Source of the DNA: Mucilaginibacter mali | GTDB lineage: Bacteria > Bacteroidota > Bacteroidia > Sphingobacteriales > Sphingobacteriaceae | Assembly (NCBI RefSeq): GCF_013283875.1 | Contig: NZ_CP054139.1 | Span: forward strand, 2,356,001 to 2,420,000 | Length of the DNA stretch: 64,000 bases | Direction: 5' to 3' | Shown here: piece by piece, positions 53,535-63,158 of the stretch | Numbering within the stretch: the stretch's first letter is position 1 | Layout of the letters: each line of letters begins with the position of its first letter | The notes under the pieces: model-generated | Told to the model about the DNA's origin: nothing | The model's database searches: none | The model's input: the letters and a program-made list of their open reading frames with translations, nothing else | Made by a program: the position numbers and the translations under genes

Positions 53535-55847
53535 TCACGCCCCATGTTTCCTGATCTTGATATAAACCAATTTACTTGTAGGCGTATTGCTACCCTCAGC
53601 TACGCTGTCTATCGGTACCAGCACGTTTGCTTCGGGAAAATAGGTAGCCGTATTACGTTCAGGGATATTGTAAGATACAATAACGAATAAGCGCGCAACC
53701 CGCTCCTTGCCTTTAAAATAGCTGTACAAGTCTACCTTATCGCCAGCCGTAAAACCGGCTGAAGCAATATCCTTAGGATTCATAAATATTACCCGGCGTT
53801 CCTGGTGAATGCCGCGGTAGCGGTCGTCCAGTCCATAAATGGTCGTATTAAACTGGTCGTGGCTGCGGATAGTGGTCATGGCGTATTCGTCATCGGCCAT
53901 ATTGTTTTGGGGCAGTTCGTTTACAGTAAATGCAGCCTTATCGCCATATTTTGCCGTCTTAAATTTACCATCGCGGGCCGCATTGGGCAGGTAAAAGCCC
54001 CCGGGTTCGCGGATGCGTTTATTATAATCCTTAAATCCCGGGATCACCTCTTCAATATCTGTCCTGATATGGTCGTAGTTTGAAGCATACTTGTCCCAAT
54101 CTACCACCGACTTATCGCCCAGCGTGGCTTTTGCCATCCGGCAAACGATATCCGTTTCGCTTAAAAATTGATCGGACACCGGCTTCAGCATTCCCTGGGA
54201 TTGCTGCATCACCCCCATCGAGTTTTCGCAACTGACGATCTGGTCTATACCGCCTGTGGTGTCCTTATCGCTCCGGGCAAAGGTGGGTAGTATCAGTGTT
54301 TCTTCGCCATGCACCAGGTGCGCGCGGTTTAACTTGGTTGATACGTGCACTGTCAGTTTCAGTTTACGCATAGCTTCGGCAGTGTAAGTGGTATCCGGCG
54401 TAGCCGACAAGAAATTACCGCCCATACTGAAAAAGAACTTTAGTTTACCTTCGTGCATGGCCTTAATGGCTTCCACTACATCATAACCGGGTTTACGCGG
54501 GGGGTCGAAACCAAAAAAGTTTTTTAGTTTATCCAGCTGCTCTTTTTTGGGTTTGTCCCATATCAGCATGGTGCGGTTGCCCTGCACATTGCTATGTCCA
54601 CGTACCGGGCAAAGCCCTGCGCCTGATTTACCGATGGCCCCTTTCAATAAGGCCAGGTTTACTATCTCCTTAATAGTGGCCACACCATTAACATGCTGTG
54701 TGATACCCATTGCCCAGCAGATGATCATCTTACCGGCATGGCTTATCATGTTTGCCGCTTCCTGTAGCTGACTTAAGGGCACTCCGGCCTCATTTGCCAG
54801 ATCTGCAACTTTATATTGGTGCCAGCTATTGACAAGTTCGAGGTAACCAACCGTATTTTCTTCGATAAACTTTTTATCGAACACCGTTCCCGGGTTTTCC
54901 TGCTCAGCTTTATATAGTAGTATCTCCAAAGCCTTAAGCAGGGCCATGTCACCGTTTATTTTTACCTGCAGGTACAGATCTGCCAGCGGCGTACTGATAC
55001 CTAACAAGCCTTTTACCGTCTGCGGATTTTTAAAGGCGGTCAAACCGGCTTCGTGCAGAGGATTTATGGCGATGATCTTTGTCCCCCGCTTTTTGGCCTT
55101 TTCCAGCGCGGTAAGCATCCTCGGGTGATTGGTACCCGGGTTTTGCCCCATAATAATGATGATATCCGTATCGTAAAAATCATTCAGCGTAACAGTGCCC
55201 TTGCCAATGCCGATCACTTCGGCCAGGCCGACGCCCGTAGATTCGTGGCACATATTAGAGCAATCGGGCATATTATTGGTACCAAACTCGCGCGCAAACA
55301 ACTGGTAAACAAACGAAGCCTCGTTACTGGTACGCCCCGATGTATAAAATGCGGCCTCATCGGGAGATGACAAGCCATTAAGGTTCGCAGCTATCTTTTT
55401 AAAAGCATCATCCCAACTGATGGGCTGGTAATGTGTACCACCTTGGGGCAGGTAAACAGGCTGCGCAATGCGGCCGGTCTTGCCCATTTCAAAATCATTC
55501 ATCCGGGCCAGATCGGCGATGGAGTTTTTAGCGAAGAATTCGGGCGTAAGCTTTTTATTAGTGGCCTCCCAGGCAAGCGCCTTGGCGCCATTCTCGCAAT
55601 ATTCGGCTATGGGCGAGCGGTCATCATCCGGATCGGGCCAGGCACAGCTTGAGCAGTCGAAGCCTGCTTTTTGGTTCATGTGCAGTAAGGCGCGCATACC
55701 GCGCACAGGATTTTCTTCCTCCAGTACATCCTTAAAGGCAGCCAGCACAGCAGGGATACCCGCGGCCCATTCCTTAGGCTCGGTAACCTTTAACCCGGTT
55801 AATTCTTCGGGGTTTTCGGCGTTGGGCTGCTCTTTAACTTTACTCAT
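53535..55847 (-). CDS. YdeP/FdhF-type molybdopterin oxidoreductase
   Basis: 770 aa. N-terminal GFDCSSCAWPDPDDD and EYCENG give cysteines 65, 68 and 84, the YdeP-type iron-sulfur or metal site; the molybdopterin region follows (FYTSGRTSNEASFVYQLFAR, NMCHESTG, IIIMGQNPGTNHPRM, GKSGAGLCPVRGHSNVQG and so on), and the C-terminal dinucleotide-binding domain includes TIRSHDQFNTTIYG. Such enzymes are called formate dehydrogenase-like or acid-resistance YdeP; the substrate is not proven. No twin-arginine signal, so cytoplasmic. Overlaps the upstream small gene by 8 bp and needs FdhD, encoded upstream. Confidence 0.88.
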   Translation of the reverse strand: MSKVKEQPNAENPEELTGLKVTEPKEWAAGIPAVLAAFKDVLEEENPVRGMRALLHMNQKAGFDCSSCAWPDPDDDRSPIAEYCENGAKALAWEATNKKLTPEFFAKNSIADLARMNDFEMGKTGRIAQPVYLPQGGTHYQPISWDDAFKKIAANLNGLSSPDEAAFYTSGRTSNEASFVYQLFAREFGTNNMPDCSNMCHESTGVGLAEVIGIGKGTVTLNDFYDTDIIIIMGQNPGTNHPRMLTALEKAKKRGTKIIAINPLHEAGLTAFKNPQTVKGLLGISTPLADLYLQVKINGDMALLKALEILLYKAEQENPGTVFDKKFIEENTVGYLELVNSWHQYKVADLANEAGVPLSQLQEAANMISHAGKMIICWAMGITQHVNGVATIKEIVNLALLKGAIGKSGAGLCPVRGHSNVQGNRTMLIWDKPKKEQLDKLKNFFGFDPPRKPGYDVVEAIKAMHEGKLKFFFSMGGNFLSATPDTTYTAEAMRKLKLTVHVSTKLNRAHLVHGEETLILPTFARSDKDTTGGIDQIVSCENSMGVMQQSQGMLKPVSDQFLSETDIVCRMAKATLGDKSVVDWDKYASNYDHIRTDIEEVIPGFKDYNKRIREPGGFYLPNAARDGKFKTAKYGDKAAFTVNELPQNNMADDEYAMTTIRSHDQFNTTIYGLDDRYRGIHQERRVIFMNPKDIASAGFTAGDKVDLYSYFKGKERVARLFVIVSYNIPERNTATYFPEANVLVPIDSVAEGSNTPTSKLVYIKIRKHGA

Positions 55848-56199
55848 GGTTATGTACCGCTAATGGATTGGGGTAATTATCGCTCTGATCCTCGGCCACA
55901 TTATCCAAACACTGGAAATCCTTTTCAATAAACAGGCTCAACTCGCCGGATACATTTTCAAAGCCTACTCTATCGCTAAGCGTCCATTCGGTAGCCATGT
56001 TTTGGGGCATCAGCAGCGTGATGGTATCATCCTCAAAGCTGGCCGTAATATTTTCGGCATCGGTTTTCTGCAATACATAGCTTAATACCTTATTACCAAA
56101 GTGGGTTGCTTCTTTAATCATACCATCGATACCAAAACGCTCCACCTCCGACCGGGTTAAACGGTAGCGTATGCTGTTTCCTTTAATGCGAATCTTCAT
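55840..56199 (-). CDS. Small unknown protein between fdhD and the molybdoenzyme
   Basis: 119 aa, soluble, no signal peptide. N-terminal MKIRIKGNSIRYRLTRSEVE, then a beta-rich segment with a negatively charged end (DVAEDQSDNYPNPLAVHNHE). It may belong to the DUF7009 family, a label recalled and not checked. It lies 7 bp after fdhD and overlaps the molybdoenzyme gene, so a role in assembly or maturation of the enzyme is likely, though not shown. Confidence 0.7.
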   Translation of the reverse strand: MKIRIKGNSIRYRLTRSEVERFGIDGMIKEATHFGNKVLSYVLQKTDAENITASFEDDTITLLMPQNMATEWTLSDRVGFENVSGELSLFIEKDFQCLDNVAEDQSDNYPNPLAVHNHE

Positions 56200-56206
56200 A
56201 TACAGG

Positions 56207-57052
56207 TTAGGTTAATACAATGCGGTGCGGCGATGTATAAATATTAAAGCGGTGCCCGCGTAAAAAACCGCAAAGGGTAATATCAAACTCCTCGGCCAGT
56301 TGTACCGCCAGTGTGGATGGTGCACCAATGGCTGCAATAATATTTATCCCGGCCATAGCTGCCTTTTGCACCAGTTCAAAACTGGCGCGGCCGCTTAGCA
56401 GCAGCACCTTATCGTTTAGCGGCAACAGGTCTTCGTTTAGCGCGGCACCAATTAGTTTGTCTAAAGCGTTGTGCCTGCCCACATCCTCGCGCACTAACAG
56501 CAACTCACCATACGATGAGAACAAGGCCGAGGCATGCAAGCCGCCGGTCTGCGCGAATATTTCCTGTTGCTCGTGCAATTGCTCGGGCATATCATAAAGC
56601 GTGGTAGCACTAACACAATTATTATCATCGGCACCGTCATATTGGTTTACCGTGCGGATGGAATTGATAGACGATTTACCGCAAACCCCGCAACTGGATG
56701 TGGTGTAAAAATTCCGGTCGGCAGTATTTAAGTTGGGGACGATGTTTGATCGCAGCGATACCTGGATCACATTCTGCCGGTTCTCGTTACAGGCAAAGTT
56801 ATGCCGGGCAAACAACACCTCGCTTACTGAACGGATGATGCCTTCGGTAAACAGGAAGCCAACGGCCAGTTCGGCATCATTACCGGGCGTACGCATAGTA
56901 ACCGAAATATTCTTCACCTCGCGATGGAAATCAGGGCCGTGTTCCAGGCGGATCTCCAAAGGTTCCTCGGCAGCTAATTCGTCGGTGGTATCGGCGCATT
57001 CCATAGCGCGCACTTTAATAACCGGTATCTCGTCTATCATGTGTATTGGCAT
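56207..57052 (-). CDS. fdhD: FdhD, sulfurtransferase for the molybdenum cofactor
   Basis: 281 aa from ATG 57052 (MPIHMIDEIP); ATG 57040 is an alternative. FdhD passes sulfur from IscS to the Mo-bis-MGD of formate dehydrogenases, through the CxxC loop TTSSCGVCGKSSI. Other motifs: EPLEIRLEHG, MRTPGNDAELAVGFLFTEG, GGLHASALFSS and EDVGRHNALDKLIGAAL. A longer frame (315 aa) would add an N-terminus reading through the repeat-rich upstream DNA. First gene of the molybdoenzyme operon. Confidence 0.93.
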   Translation of the reverse strand: MPIHMIDEIPVIKVRAMECADTTDELAAEEPLEIRLEHGPDFHREVKNISVTMRTPGNDAELAVGFLFTEGIIRSVSEVLFARHNFACNENRQNVIQVSLRSNIVPNLNTADRNFYTTSSCGVCGKSSINSIRTVNQYDGADDNNCVSATTLYDMPEQLHEQQEIFAQTGGLHASALFSSYGELLLVREDVGRHNALDKLIGAALNEDLLPLNDKVLLLSGRASFELVQKAAMAGINIIAAIGAPSTLAVQLAEEFDITLCGFLRGHRFNIYTSPHRIVLT

Positions 57053-57100
57053 AATAAATATACAAACAAAATACAGGGTTTGTTTAGATTTTTGACGGCG

Positions 57101-57260
57101 ACCTTTGTGGTATTTAACCACAAAGGACACAAAGAACAGAAACACTAAGATCACAAAGTAATTTCAGTATCCGCTAAAATATAAAGGCCACAAAGACCCT
57201 GTTTTACAACAAGATCTTTGCGGCCTTTGTGGCTTTTCCTTTGTGACCTTTATGGTTAAA
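57101..57260. repeat. CCACAAAG-family inverted repeats (two nested hairpins)
   Basis: CCTTTGTGGT-atttA-ACCACAAAGG (57102-57125) followed by GGCCACAAAGA and its partner TCTTTGCGGCCTTTGTGGC. Phrases of 8-10 bp recur. It fills the gap between the fdhD operon and the slyD-like gene. Confidence 0.78.
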
Positions 57261-57285
57261 TTGCCACTTATCAGTCTATCACTAA

Positions 57286-57786
57286 TTAATGATGGTGATG
57301 ACCATCCGGCCCATGCGCGTGGCCGTGCGCCAGTTCTTCCGGAGTTGCCGGGCGAACGTTTACGATATTGCCTTTAAAGTGTAGCGCCTGGCCGGCCATT
57401 GGGTGGTTCAAGTCTACGATCACGCCGTCTTCGGCAATTGATACTACCTGGCCCTGGAAGTGATTGCCCTGGTTATCCTGCAAAGGTAATATGCTGCCAA
57501 TTTCAGGCAGGTCCTGGCCCTGGAACATTTCCTTTGGCAGGTTAGCAACGGCTTCTTCATTAATTTCGCCGTAAGCATCTTCAGCAGATAAACGAAAATC
57601 GTAAGCATCGCCGGTTGATAGGGTGCTCAGGTTTTCTTCAAACTTAGGCAGCATTTGGCCTGCGCCGAATAAAAAGGTAAGGGGTTGTTCAAGGGTGGCG
57701 CTTTCTACCAGTTCCTCGGTACCCTGATCATTATTAACATACAGATCGTAGGTTAAAGACACTACGTGTTGGGCTTCAATCTTCAT
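57286..57786 (-). CDS. SlyD-like FKBP-type peptidyl-prolyl isomerase with His-rich tail
   Basis: 166 aa. FKBP core with VSLTYDLYVN, TFLFGAGQMLPKFEENL, then an inserted flap (DAYGEINEEAVANLP) and VIVDLNHPMAGQALHFKGNI, a signature of SlyD. The C-terminus GHAHGPDGHHHH is a metal-binding tail, as used for nickel or zinc. Such proteins fold proteins and supply metal. Cytoplasmic. No promoter box found. Confidence 0.9.
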   Translation of the reverse strand: MKIEAQHVVSLTYDLYVNNDQGTEELVESATLEQPLTFLFGAGQMLPKFEENLSTLSTGDAYDFRLSAEDAYGEINEEAVANLPKEMFQGQDLPEIGSILPLQDNQGNHFQGQVVSIAEDGVIVDLNHPMAGQALHFKGNIVNVRPATPEELAHGHAHGPDGHHHH

Positions 57787-57819
57787 AATTGTGGGTTATG
57801 TTTTACTAATATAATAGCC

Positions 57820-59823
57820 TTAGCGGCCTATTTGTTTTAGTGCTTCATCCACCGTTTCCGATGGTAATCCGCAGGTTTTATCTTTACAAATAAAGATACG
57901 CGTTTGCACGCCTACCCTGTTTTGCAGCAAAGGTAAGTTTTCTACGTTACCGCCCAACATTATTTTATTGGGAATGTAGTTTTGTTCCAGTTGTTTACGT
58001 ACAGCTGATACATCGGCCCCTGTAACAGCTATTTCATTAATGCCCAATACCTCCTCCTGCAATAAAATGGCCCAGTTTGAGTAAGACGAACCATACTTGG
58101 CGATCAGCGGGAAGATGTTCCTGAGCAGTTGCGATGATATCTCAGCATACCGCTCATCATCAAAAAACAGCGACAGTTTTTTAAGGTTACGCGCCATTAC
58201 CGAGTTTGAAGATGGGATCACCCCATCCATGATCTCCGATTTACGGGCGATCAGTTGCTCATCGCCATCGCCGGTATAAAAGAAGATGCCGTTAGCTTCA
58301 TCATAAAAGTCGGCGATGGTGATATTGGTTAGGTCTTTTGCGCGGGTTAACCATTGCACATCAAAAGTAACTTCATAAAGCGCTATGAATGCGTCGATCA
58401 CATTAGCATAGTCATCTAAAAATGCAATGCCTTCGGCGGAGCCTTTTTTATAAACACGTATCAGTTTATTATCTGATGTGATAAGATCTTGGGTGATAAA
58501 CTCCGCATTCTTCAATGCCAATTCCAAATATTCCGGGATATCAAAAACACGATAAGCATCGCACAAACCCTTCAGCATTAATCCATTCCACGAAGCCAGT
58601 ATTTTATTATCCAGTCCGGGCCGTATACGCTTGCTTCTTTCAGTCAACACCTTTGCTTTAGCACGATGAATGATGGCCTGCAGATCGGCCGTACATAATC
58701 CCAATTTTTCGGCCAGCAGGTCATCATCATTATTCCGGAAGAATACGTTGGTCTCCTCTTCTTCCCAGTTGCCGTGTTCGGTTACATTATAATAGATGCA
58801 GAAGACATCGGCATCTTCACCTAAAAGATCAACCAATTCGGCTTTGCTGAAGCTGTAGAACTTACCCTCTACCCCCTCGCTATCCGCATCTAAAGCCGAG
58901 TAGAAGCCATATTCGGGCGACATCAGTTCGCGCTCGGTAAAGGCAATGGTCTCGGCGACAATGTGTTTGTATAGCTGATCGGGCTGCCAGGTGTAGGCTT
59001 CGGCATAAACGCTTATTAGCTGTGCATTATCATACAGCATTTTCTCAAAATGCGGGATGTGCCAGCGCCTGTCTACTGAATAACGGGCAAAGCCGCCACC
59101 AACATGATCATAAATACCCCCATAGGCCATCTTCCTTAGCGTGAGCTTTACAATGTCGGTAACCTTTCCATCGCCCATTAAATAAGCGTACCGCATCAAA
59201 AACAGCCAGTTATTGGGCATCGGGAATTTTGGTTCGCTACCCATGCCGCCCTCAAGGGTATCGAAATAGCGCATCCAGTTGCTTACTATCTTCTCCAAAT
59301 CGACTGTTGTGTATGCCGCCTGTTCCTTCACAAAACTTACTGATTCATATTGCTTAATGCCCGCAGTTAGCTTATCGGCATACTCGGCTGCCTCAGCAGG
59401 TTTGTTCCTGTAAAAATCGGCCAGGTTAAACAGCAGGCTTGTCCAGTCGTTCTTGCGGAAATAGGTGCCACCATATATCGGCCGCTGATCGGGCAGGCAG
59501 ATACAGTTCAAAGGCCAACCGCCTCTGCCGGTCATGAGTTGTACGGCGCTCATATAGATCTGGTCAACGTCGGGGCGTTCTTCCCTATCTACCTTAATAC
59601 ACACAAAATACTCGTTCATTACGGCCGCTACGCTTTCATCTTCAAAACTTTCGTGCTCCATTACATGGCACCAATGGCAGGCCGAGTAGCCGATACTCAC
59701 CAGGATCAATTTATTTTCGTCCCTGGCCTTTTGCAATGCCTCTGGCCCCCAGGGATACCAATCTACCGGGTTGTTGGCATGCTGTAATAAATATGGCGAT
59801 GACGAATTAGCGAGATGGTTCAT
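57820..59823 (-). CDS. Thioredoxin-domain protein DUF255 (YyaL family)
   Basis: 667 aa. N-terminal thioredoxin-like domain with [18 protein letters not shown] and CHWC (Cys49, Cys52) in [15 protein letters not shown]; the rest is a (alpha/alpha)6 barrel resembling glycosidases ([33 protein letters not shown]). YyaL/SPATA20 proteins are widely conserved and their reaction is not established. Lies alone between slyD-like and higB genes. Confidence 0.9.
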   Translation of the reverse strand: MNHLANSSSPYLLQHANNPVDWYPWGPEALQKARDENKLILVSIGYSACHWCHVMEHESFEDESVAAVMNEYFVCIKVDREERPDVDQIYMSAVQLMTGRGGWPLNCICLPDQRPIYGGTYFRKNDWTSLLFNLADFYRNKPAEAAEYADKLTAGIKQYESVSFVKEQAAYTTVDLEKIVSNWMRYFDTLEGGMGSEPKFPMPNNWLFLMRYAYLMGDGKVTDIVKLTLRKMAYGGIYDHVGGGFARYSVDRRWHIPHFEKMLYDNAQLISVYAEAYTWQPDQLYKHIVAETIAFTERELMSPEYGFYSALDADSEGVEGKFYSFSKAELVDLLGEDADVFCIYYNVTEHGNWEEEETNVFFRNNDDDLLAEKLGLCTADLQAIIHRAKAKVLTERSKRIRPGLDNKILASWNGLMLKGLCDAYRVFDIPEYLELALKNAEFITQDLITSDNKLIRVYKKGSAEGIAFLDDYANVIDAFIALYEVTFDVQWLTRAKDLTNITIADFYDEANGIFFYTGDGDEQLIARKSEIMDGVIPSSNSVMARNLKKLSLFFDDERYAEISSQLLRNIFPLIAKYGSSYSNWAILLQEEVLGINEIAVTGADVSAVRKQLEQNYIPNKIMLGGNVENLPLLQNRVGVQTRIFICKDKTCGLPSETVDEALKQIGR

Positions 59824-59903
59824 TGATTTTTATATTGTAGATGTACCTTTGTGCAAATGTGCAGATTATTTTAAGAAGCAGATAAAATTTCGGCTTTAAT
59901 AAT

Positions 59904-59911
59904 TACCTTTG
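59904..59911 (+). promoter_or_regulatory. -7 promoter box of higBA
   Basis: TACCTTTG matches TAnnTTTG, 24 bp before the higB ATG. Confidence 0.55.
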
Positions 59912-59934
59912 ACGTTAGTAACGTATTGCAATAC
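59912..59934. promoter_or_regulatory. Candidate HigA operators
   Basis: Two overlapping dyads: ACGTTAGTAACGT (arms of 5, spacer 3) and the perfect 12-mer GTATTGCAATAC. They fill the DNA between the -7 box and the start codon, the usual place for autorepression by a HigA protein. Confidence 0.6.
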
Positions 59935-59935
59935 T

Positions 59936-60217
59936 ATGATTACTTCTTTTGGCTCTAAAGACACAGAAAAAATATGGAATGGTGTCAGAGTGGTTAAACT
60001 ACCTATTGAAATACAAACAATCGGTAGAAGAAAGCTTAGAATGATCAATAACTCGCAAAACATTCAGGATTTAACTATTCCGCCATCAAATAAGTTGGAA
60101 AAGAAAAAGGGTGATCTAAAAGATTATTACAGCATTAGGATTAACGATCAATGGCGGATTATTTTTAAATGGAATAACGGAAATGCCAGTGATGTAGAAA
60201 TAATAGATTATCACTAA
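59936..60217 (+). CDS. higB: HigB-type toxin (RelE superfamily mRNA interferase)
   Basis: 93 aa from ATG 59936 (MITSFGSKDTEKIW). Motifs RRKLRMINNSQNIQDL, IPPSNKLEKKKGDLKDYYSI and RINDQWRIIFKW, typical of the host-inhibition toxin HigB that cleaves ribosome-bound mRNA. The toxin gene precedes the antitoxin gene, the diagnostic higBA order. Higher in A+T than its surroundings. Confidence 0.92.
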   Translation: MITSFGSKDTEKIWNGVRVVKLPIEIQTIGRRKLRMINNSQNIQDLTIPPSNKLEKKKGDLKDYYSIRINDQWRIIFKWNNGNASDVEIIDYH

Positions 60218-60218
60218 A

Positions 60219-60512
60219 ATGGAAAAACTACCTAACATCCACCCCGGAGAAATTTTAAGCGAGGAGTTTTTAATCCCGCTGAATATAACGGCTTACAGGC
60301 TGGCTAAGGAAACCAAGATACCACAAACCCGGGTATCAGAAATTATTAAAGGCAACAGAAGAATTACCGCCGATACCGCTCTGCGGCTAAGTAAGTTTTT
60401 CGGCAACTCGGCGAAGTTTTGGCTGGGTTTACAAGATGATTTTGATTTGGAAAACGAACTCAACCAAAATAACGAGGTTTTACAACTGATAAAGCAGCAC
60501 GTGGCCGCCTAA
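60219..60512 (+). CDS. higA: HigA-type antitoxin
   Basis: 97 aa with a helix-turn-helix at about residues 22-58 (AYRLAKETKIPQTRVSEIIK then GNRRITADTALRLSKFFG). Start MEKLPNIHPGEILSEEFL is the family N-terminus. One base separates it from higB, so the two are translationally coupled. Neutralises HigB and represses its own operon. Confidence 0.94.
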   Translation: MEKLPNIHPGEILSEEFLIPLNITAYRLAKETKIPQTRVSEIIKGNRRITADTALRLSKFFGNSAKFWLGLQDDFDLENELNQNNEVLQLIKQHVAA

Positions 60513-60521
60513 TAATTAAAA

Positions 60522-60544
60522 CTTATTATTTTAAGAATAATAAG
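60522..60544. terminator. Weak AT-rich hairpin after higA
   Basis: CTTATTATT-ttaag-AATAATAAG, a perfect 9-bp stem but of low stability and without a T run; possibly a transcript end. Confidence 0.35.
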
Positions 60545-60601
60545 CCGCCTGATCATAATTGTTATTTTGCTTACCTTGCGCAAAACAAAAACAAACTGAT
60601 C

Positions 60602-62572
60602 ATGCGTTTTCAAAAACTAAACACCATTGCGGGTGCTTGTTGTTTGCTGCTATCGGCAACAAATATACACGCCCAATCCAAACCCGATTCGACCAAATAC
60701 AATAATTACGAACTTTTTGGCCCTATCACCTGGCCCTCAAACGGTTCGGAAATGCGTTCGCCGGCGGGTAAACCCGGGCCCAAATACTGGCAAAACCGCG
60801 CCGATTACGTAATTCACGCTACCATTAACGAGCTGGCAAAGGATACCACCATCAGCGGACAGGTAACGGTAAACTATACCAATAACAGCCCGGATAAAAT
60901 GGATCACCTGTGGATGCAGTTAGATCAGAACATGTTTGAAAAAGGTTCGCGCGGCGATGCGACTACCCCTATCGAGGGTAACCGCTTCGGTCAGCCTTAT
61001 CCACGCGGTGGTTATCATATCGGTACCGTAACCGTTACTTACAAAGGCCAAACTTATACCGTTACACCGGTAATCAGCGATGCGCGTATGCAGGTACGCC
61101 TTAAAACTCCGCTTGGTGCCGGTGGCGATAAGATATCGGTAAAGGTTAATTACGATTTCTCTATCCCCTTTTATGGCGCCGACCGTATGGGCCGCAAAAC
61201 CTTTAAGCAAGGCGTAGTTTACGAAATTGCACAATGGTACCCGCGCATGTGCGTATATGATGACGTGGAAGGCTGGAACACCCTGCCTTATATGGGCTTA
61301 GGCGAGTTTTACTGCGAGTATGGCGATTTTGATTACTACGTAACCGCCCCCGCTAACATGACTGTGGTTGGCTCAGGCGACCTGCAAAACCCTAACGAAG
61401 TGCTTACTCCTACCCAGCAAGCCCGCATGGCTAAAATGCGCGCGAGTGATAAAACCGTAAGCATTATCACTCCTGAAGAAGTTGGCCAGGCGTCGGCCCA
61501 TGTGGGCACCAAGCCTTTAACGTGGCACTTTAAAATGCTGAACACCCGCGATGTATCATGGGCTGCATCAAAAGCGTTTATTTGGGATGGTGCAAGGGTT
61601 AATTTCCCGTCGGGCCGTAAGGGCATCTCTATGTCGGCTTACCCGGCAGAAAGTAATGCTATCGGCTGGAACCGCTCTACCGAATACCTGAAGGGCAGTA
61701 TGGAGATCTACTCTAAATTATACTACGAATATCCATGGAACTCCGCCGTCAACGTATCGGGCGTGGCTTTAGGTATGGAATATCCGGGCATCATCTTCTG
61801 TATGAGCACCTGGGGTGGCGAACAACTTTGGGGCGATGTTACCCATGAGATTGGCCACAACTGGTTCCCGATGATCGTTGGATCGAACGAGCGCAAATAC
61901 ATGTGGCAGGACGAGGGTTTTAACACATTCATTAATCAATATTCTACCAAATACTTCAACAAGGGCGAATATGACCACCCCGAAGCACGTCCGGCTATCG
62001 GCCTGGCGGCCCCCATGGCAGCTATGAAAACCCCGTTGATGACGCCATCTGAAGCAATGGGTGTGGGTAATAACGATTATGGCTTTTACTACGTAAAAAC
62101 TTCGTTGGGTTTAGATATGCTGCGCAATGTGGTATTGGGTCATGATCGTTTTGATTATGCCTTCCACGAGTATATTAAAAACTGGGCAATGAAGCACCCT
62201 ACACCTTACGACTTTTTCCGCGCCATGAATGATGCCGCAGGCGAAGACCTGAACTGGTTTTTTAAACCGTGGTTCTTTACCACCTGGACAATTGACCAGG
62301 CCGTAACATCAGTTACGCACGATAAAAGAGATGGTGCTAACGATATGCGCATCACGCTGGTTAACAAGGAGAAAATGGCCATGCCGGTTGATGCAAAGAT
62401 CACCCAGGGCGATGGTAAAACCGAAATTATACACCTGCCGGTAAACATCTGGCAGCGCGGCGGCACCTGGACATTTAAATACAATGCCCCGGCCGGTATC
62501 CAAAGCATAGAGCTTGATCCGGATCATCAATTACCTGATGTAAACCGTGGTAATAATATCTGGAAGAAATAG
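60602..62572 (+). CDS. M1 family zinc aminopeptidase, secreted
   Basis: 656 aa with a signal peptide (cleavage near IHAQ, residue 24). Catalytic HEIGHNWFP with a second Glu 18 residues on in WQDEGFNTFIN (HExxH-x18-E); the upstream exopeptidase motif appears as GMEYPG rather than GAMEN. N-terminal beta domain (QVTVNYTNNSPDKMDHLWMQ), C-terminal beta domain. It removes N-terminal residues in the periplasm or outer membrane. Transcription ends at the terminator right after it. Confidence 0.92.
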   Translation: MRFQKLNTIAGACCLLLSATNIHAQSKPDSTKYNNYELFGPITWPSNGSEMRSPAGKPGPKYWQNRADYVIHATINELAKDTTISGQVTVNYTNNSPDKMDHLWMQLDQNMFEKGSRGDATTPIEGNRFGQPYPRGGYHIGTVTVTYKGQTYTVTPVISDARMQVRLKTPLGAGGDKISVKVNYDFSIPFYGADRMGRKTFKQGVVYEIAQWYPRMCVYDDVEGWNTLPYMGLGEFYCEYGDFDYYVTAPANMTVVGSGDLQNPNEVLTPTQQARMAKMRASDKTVSIITPEEVGQASAHVGTKPLTWHFKMLNTRDVSWAASKAFIWDGARVNFPSGRKGISMSAYPAESNAIGWNRSTEYLKGSMEIYSKLYYEYPWNSAVNVSGVALGMEYPGIIFCMSTWGGEQLWGDVTHEIGHNWFPMIVGSNERKYMWQDEGFNTFINQYSTKYFNKGEYDHPEARPAIGLAAPMAAMKTPLMTPSEAMGVGNNDYGFYYVKTSLGLDMLRNVVLGHDRFDYAFHEYIKNWAMKHPTPYDFFRAMNDAAGEDLNWFFKPWFFTTWTIDQAVTSVTHDKRDGANDMRITLVNKEKMAMPVDAKITQGDGKTEIIHLPVNIWQRGGTWTFKYNAPAGIQSIELDPDHQLPDVNRGNNIWKK

Positions 62573-62600
62573 AGATTAGAGATTAGAAGGAATCTCTTTT

Positions 62601-62635
62601 ATAGCGATGGGTTTAAAACCCATCGCTATTTTTTT
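62601..62635 (+). terminator. Rho-independent terminator of the M1 peptidase gene
   Basis: ATAGCGATGGGTTT pairs with AAACCCATCGCTAT, followed by seven T. Confidence 0.9.
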
Positions 62636-62646
62636 ATCGCTATTTT

Positions 62647-62654
62647 TATCTTTA
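62647..62654 (+). promoter_or_regulatory. Near-consensus -7 box before a membrane protein gene
   Basis: TATCTTTA (7 of 8 to TATCTTTG) ends 7 nt before the ATG, as at the MFS and rhlE genes. Confidence 0.35.
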
Positions 62655-62661
62655 CCTGTAT

Positions 62662-63057
62662 ATGCAATACATCTCAAAACTTAAATGGGCCAAGTTAATT
62701 ATGCTGCTGGCCGCCATCTACAATTTGTTTTGGGGAGCGGTCATTTCACTTTATCCGCAGCTATTGTTGTTTGGCAATCCTCCGACTGATTTTCTGCTGA
62801 TCATTTTGCGATGCGTAGGGATGCTGGTTGGTGTTTATGGCATTGCTTACTGGTTTGCTTCGCGCGATCCGGAACGTTACTGGCCGTTGATACTGGTTGG
62901 CTTTATCGGGAAATTTTTGGGGCCTTTTGGTTCGGCTTATTATATTTATGTTGGGCAATTGCAGCCATCTTTCATTTGGATGAATGTTTGGAACGATTTG
63001 ATCTGGCTATTACCTTTTGCGTGGGTGATGTGGCTGGTATTGGTTACGCGTAAATAA
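62662..63057 (+). CDS. Small four-helix membrane protein
   Basis: 131 aa with four hydrophobic segments (about 13-30, 45-66, 73-92 and 105-127). Conserved-looking features: NLFWGAVISLYP, LRCVGMLVGVYGIAYWFASRD and MNVWNDLIWLLPFAWVMW. No family name can be given; homologues are hypothetical integral membrane proteins. It lies between the terminator of the M1 gene and the helicase gene. Confidence 0.7.
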   Translation: MQYISKLKWAKLIMLLAAIYNLFWGAVISLYPQLLLFGNPPTDFLLIILRCVGMLVGVYGIAYWFASRDPERYWPLILVGFIGKFLGPFGSAYYIYVGQLQPSFIWMNVWNDLIWLLPFAWVMWLVLVTRK

Positions 63058-63083
63058 TTTACCTTTTTAAAAACTGTGCAAAA

Positions 63084-63116
63084 CCTTTAACCTTTCGGCT
63101 TTTACCTTTCCCCTCA
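63084..63116. repeat. CTTTCGGCTTTTACC-type motif
   Basis: CCTTTAACCTTTCGGCTTTT then ACCTTTCCCC, single arm, between the membrane protein gene and the helicase gene. Confidence 0.5.
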
Positions 63117-63158
63117 AAAACATTATTTTCGCAGATTACAGAAAAGAGGAAGCAAGAT

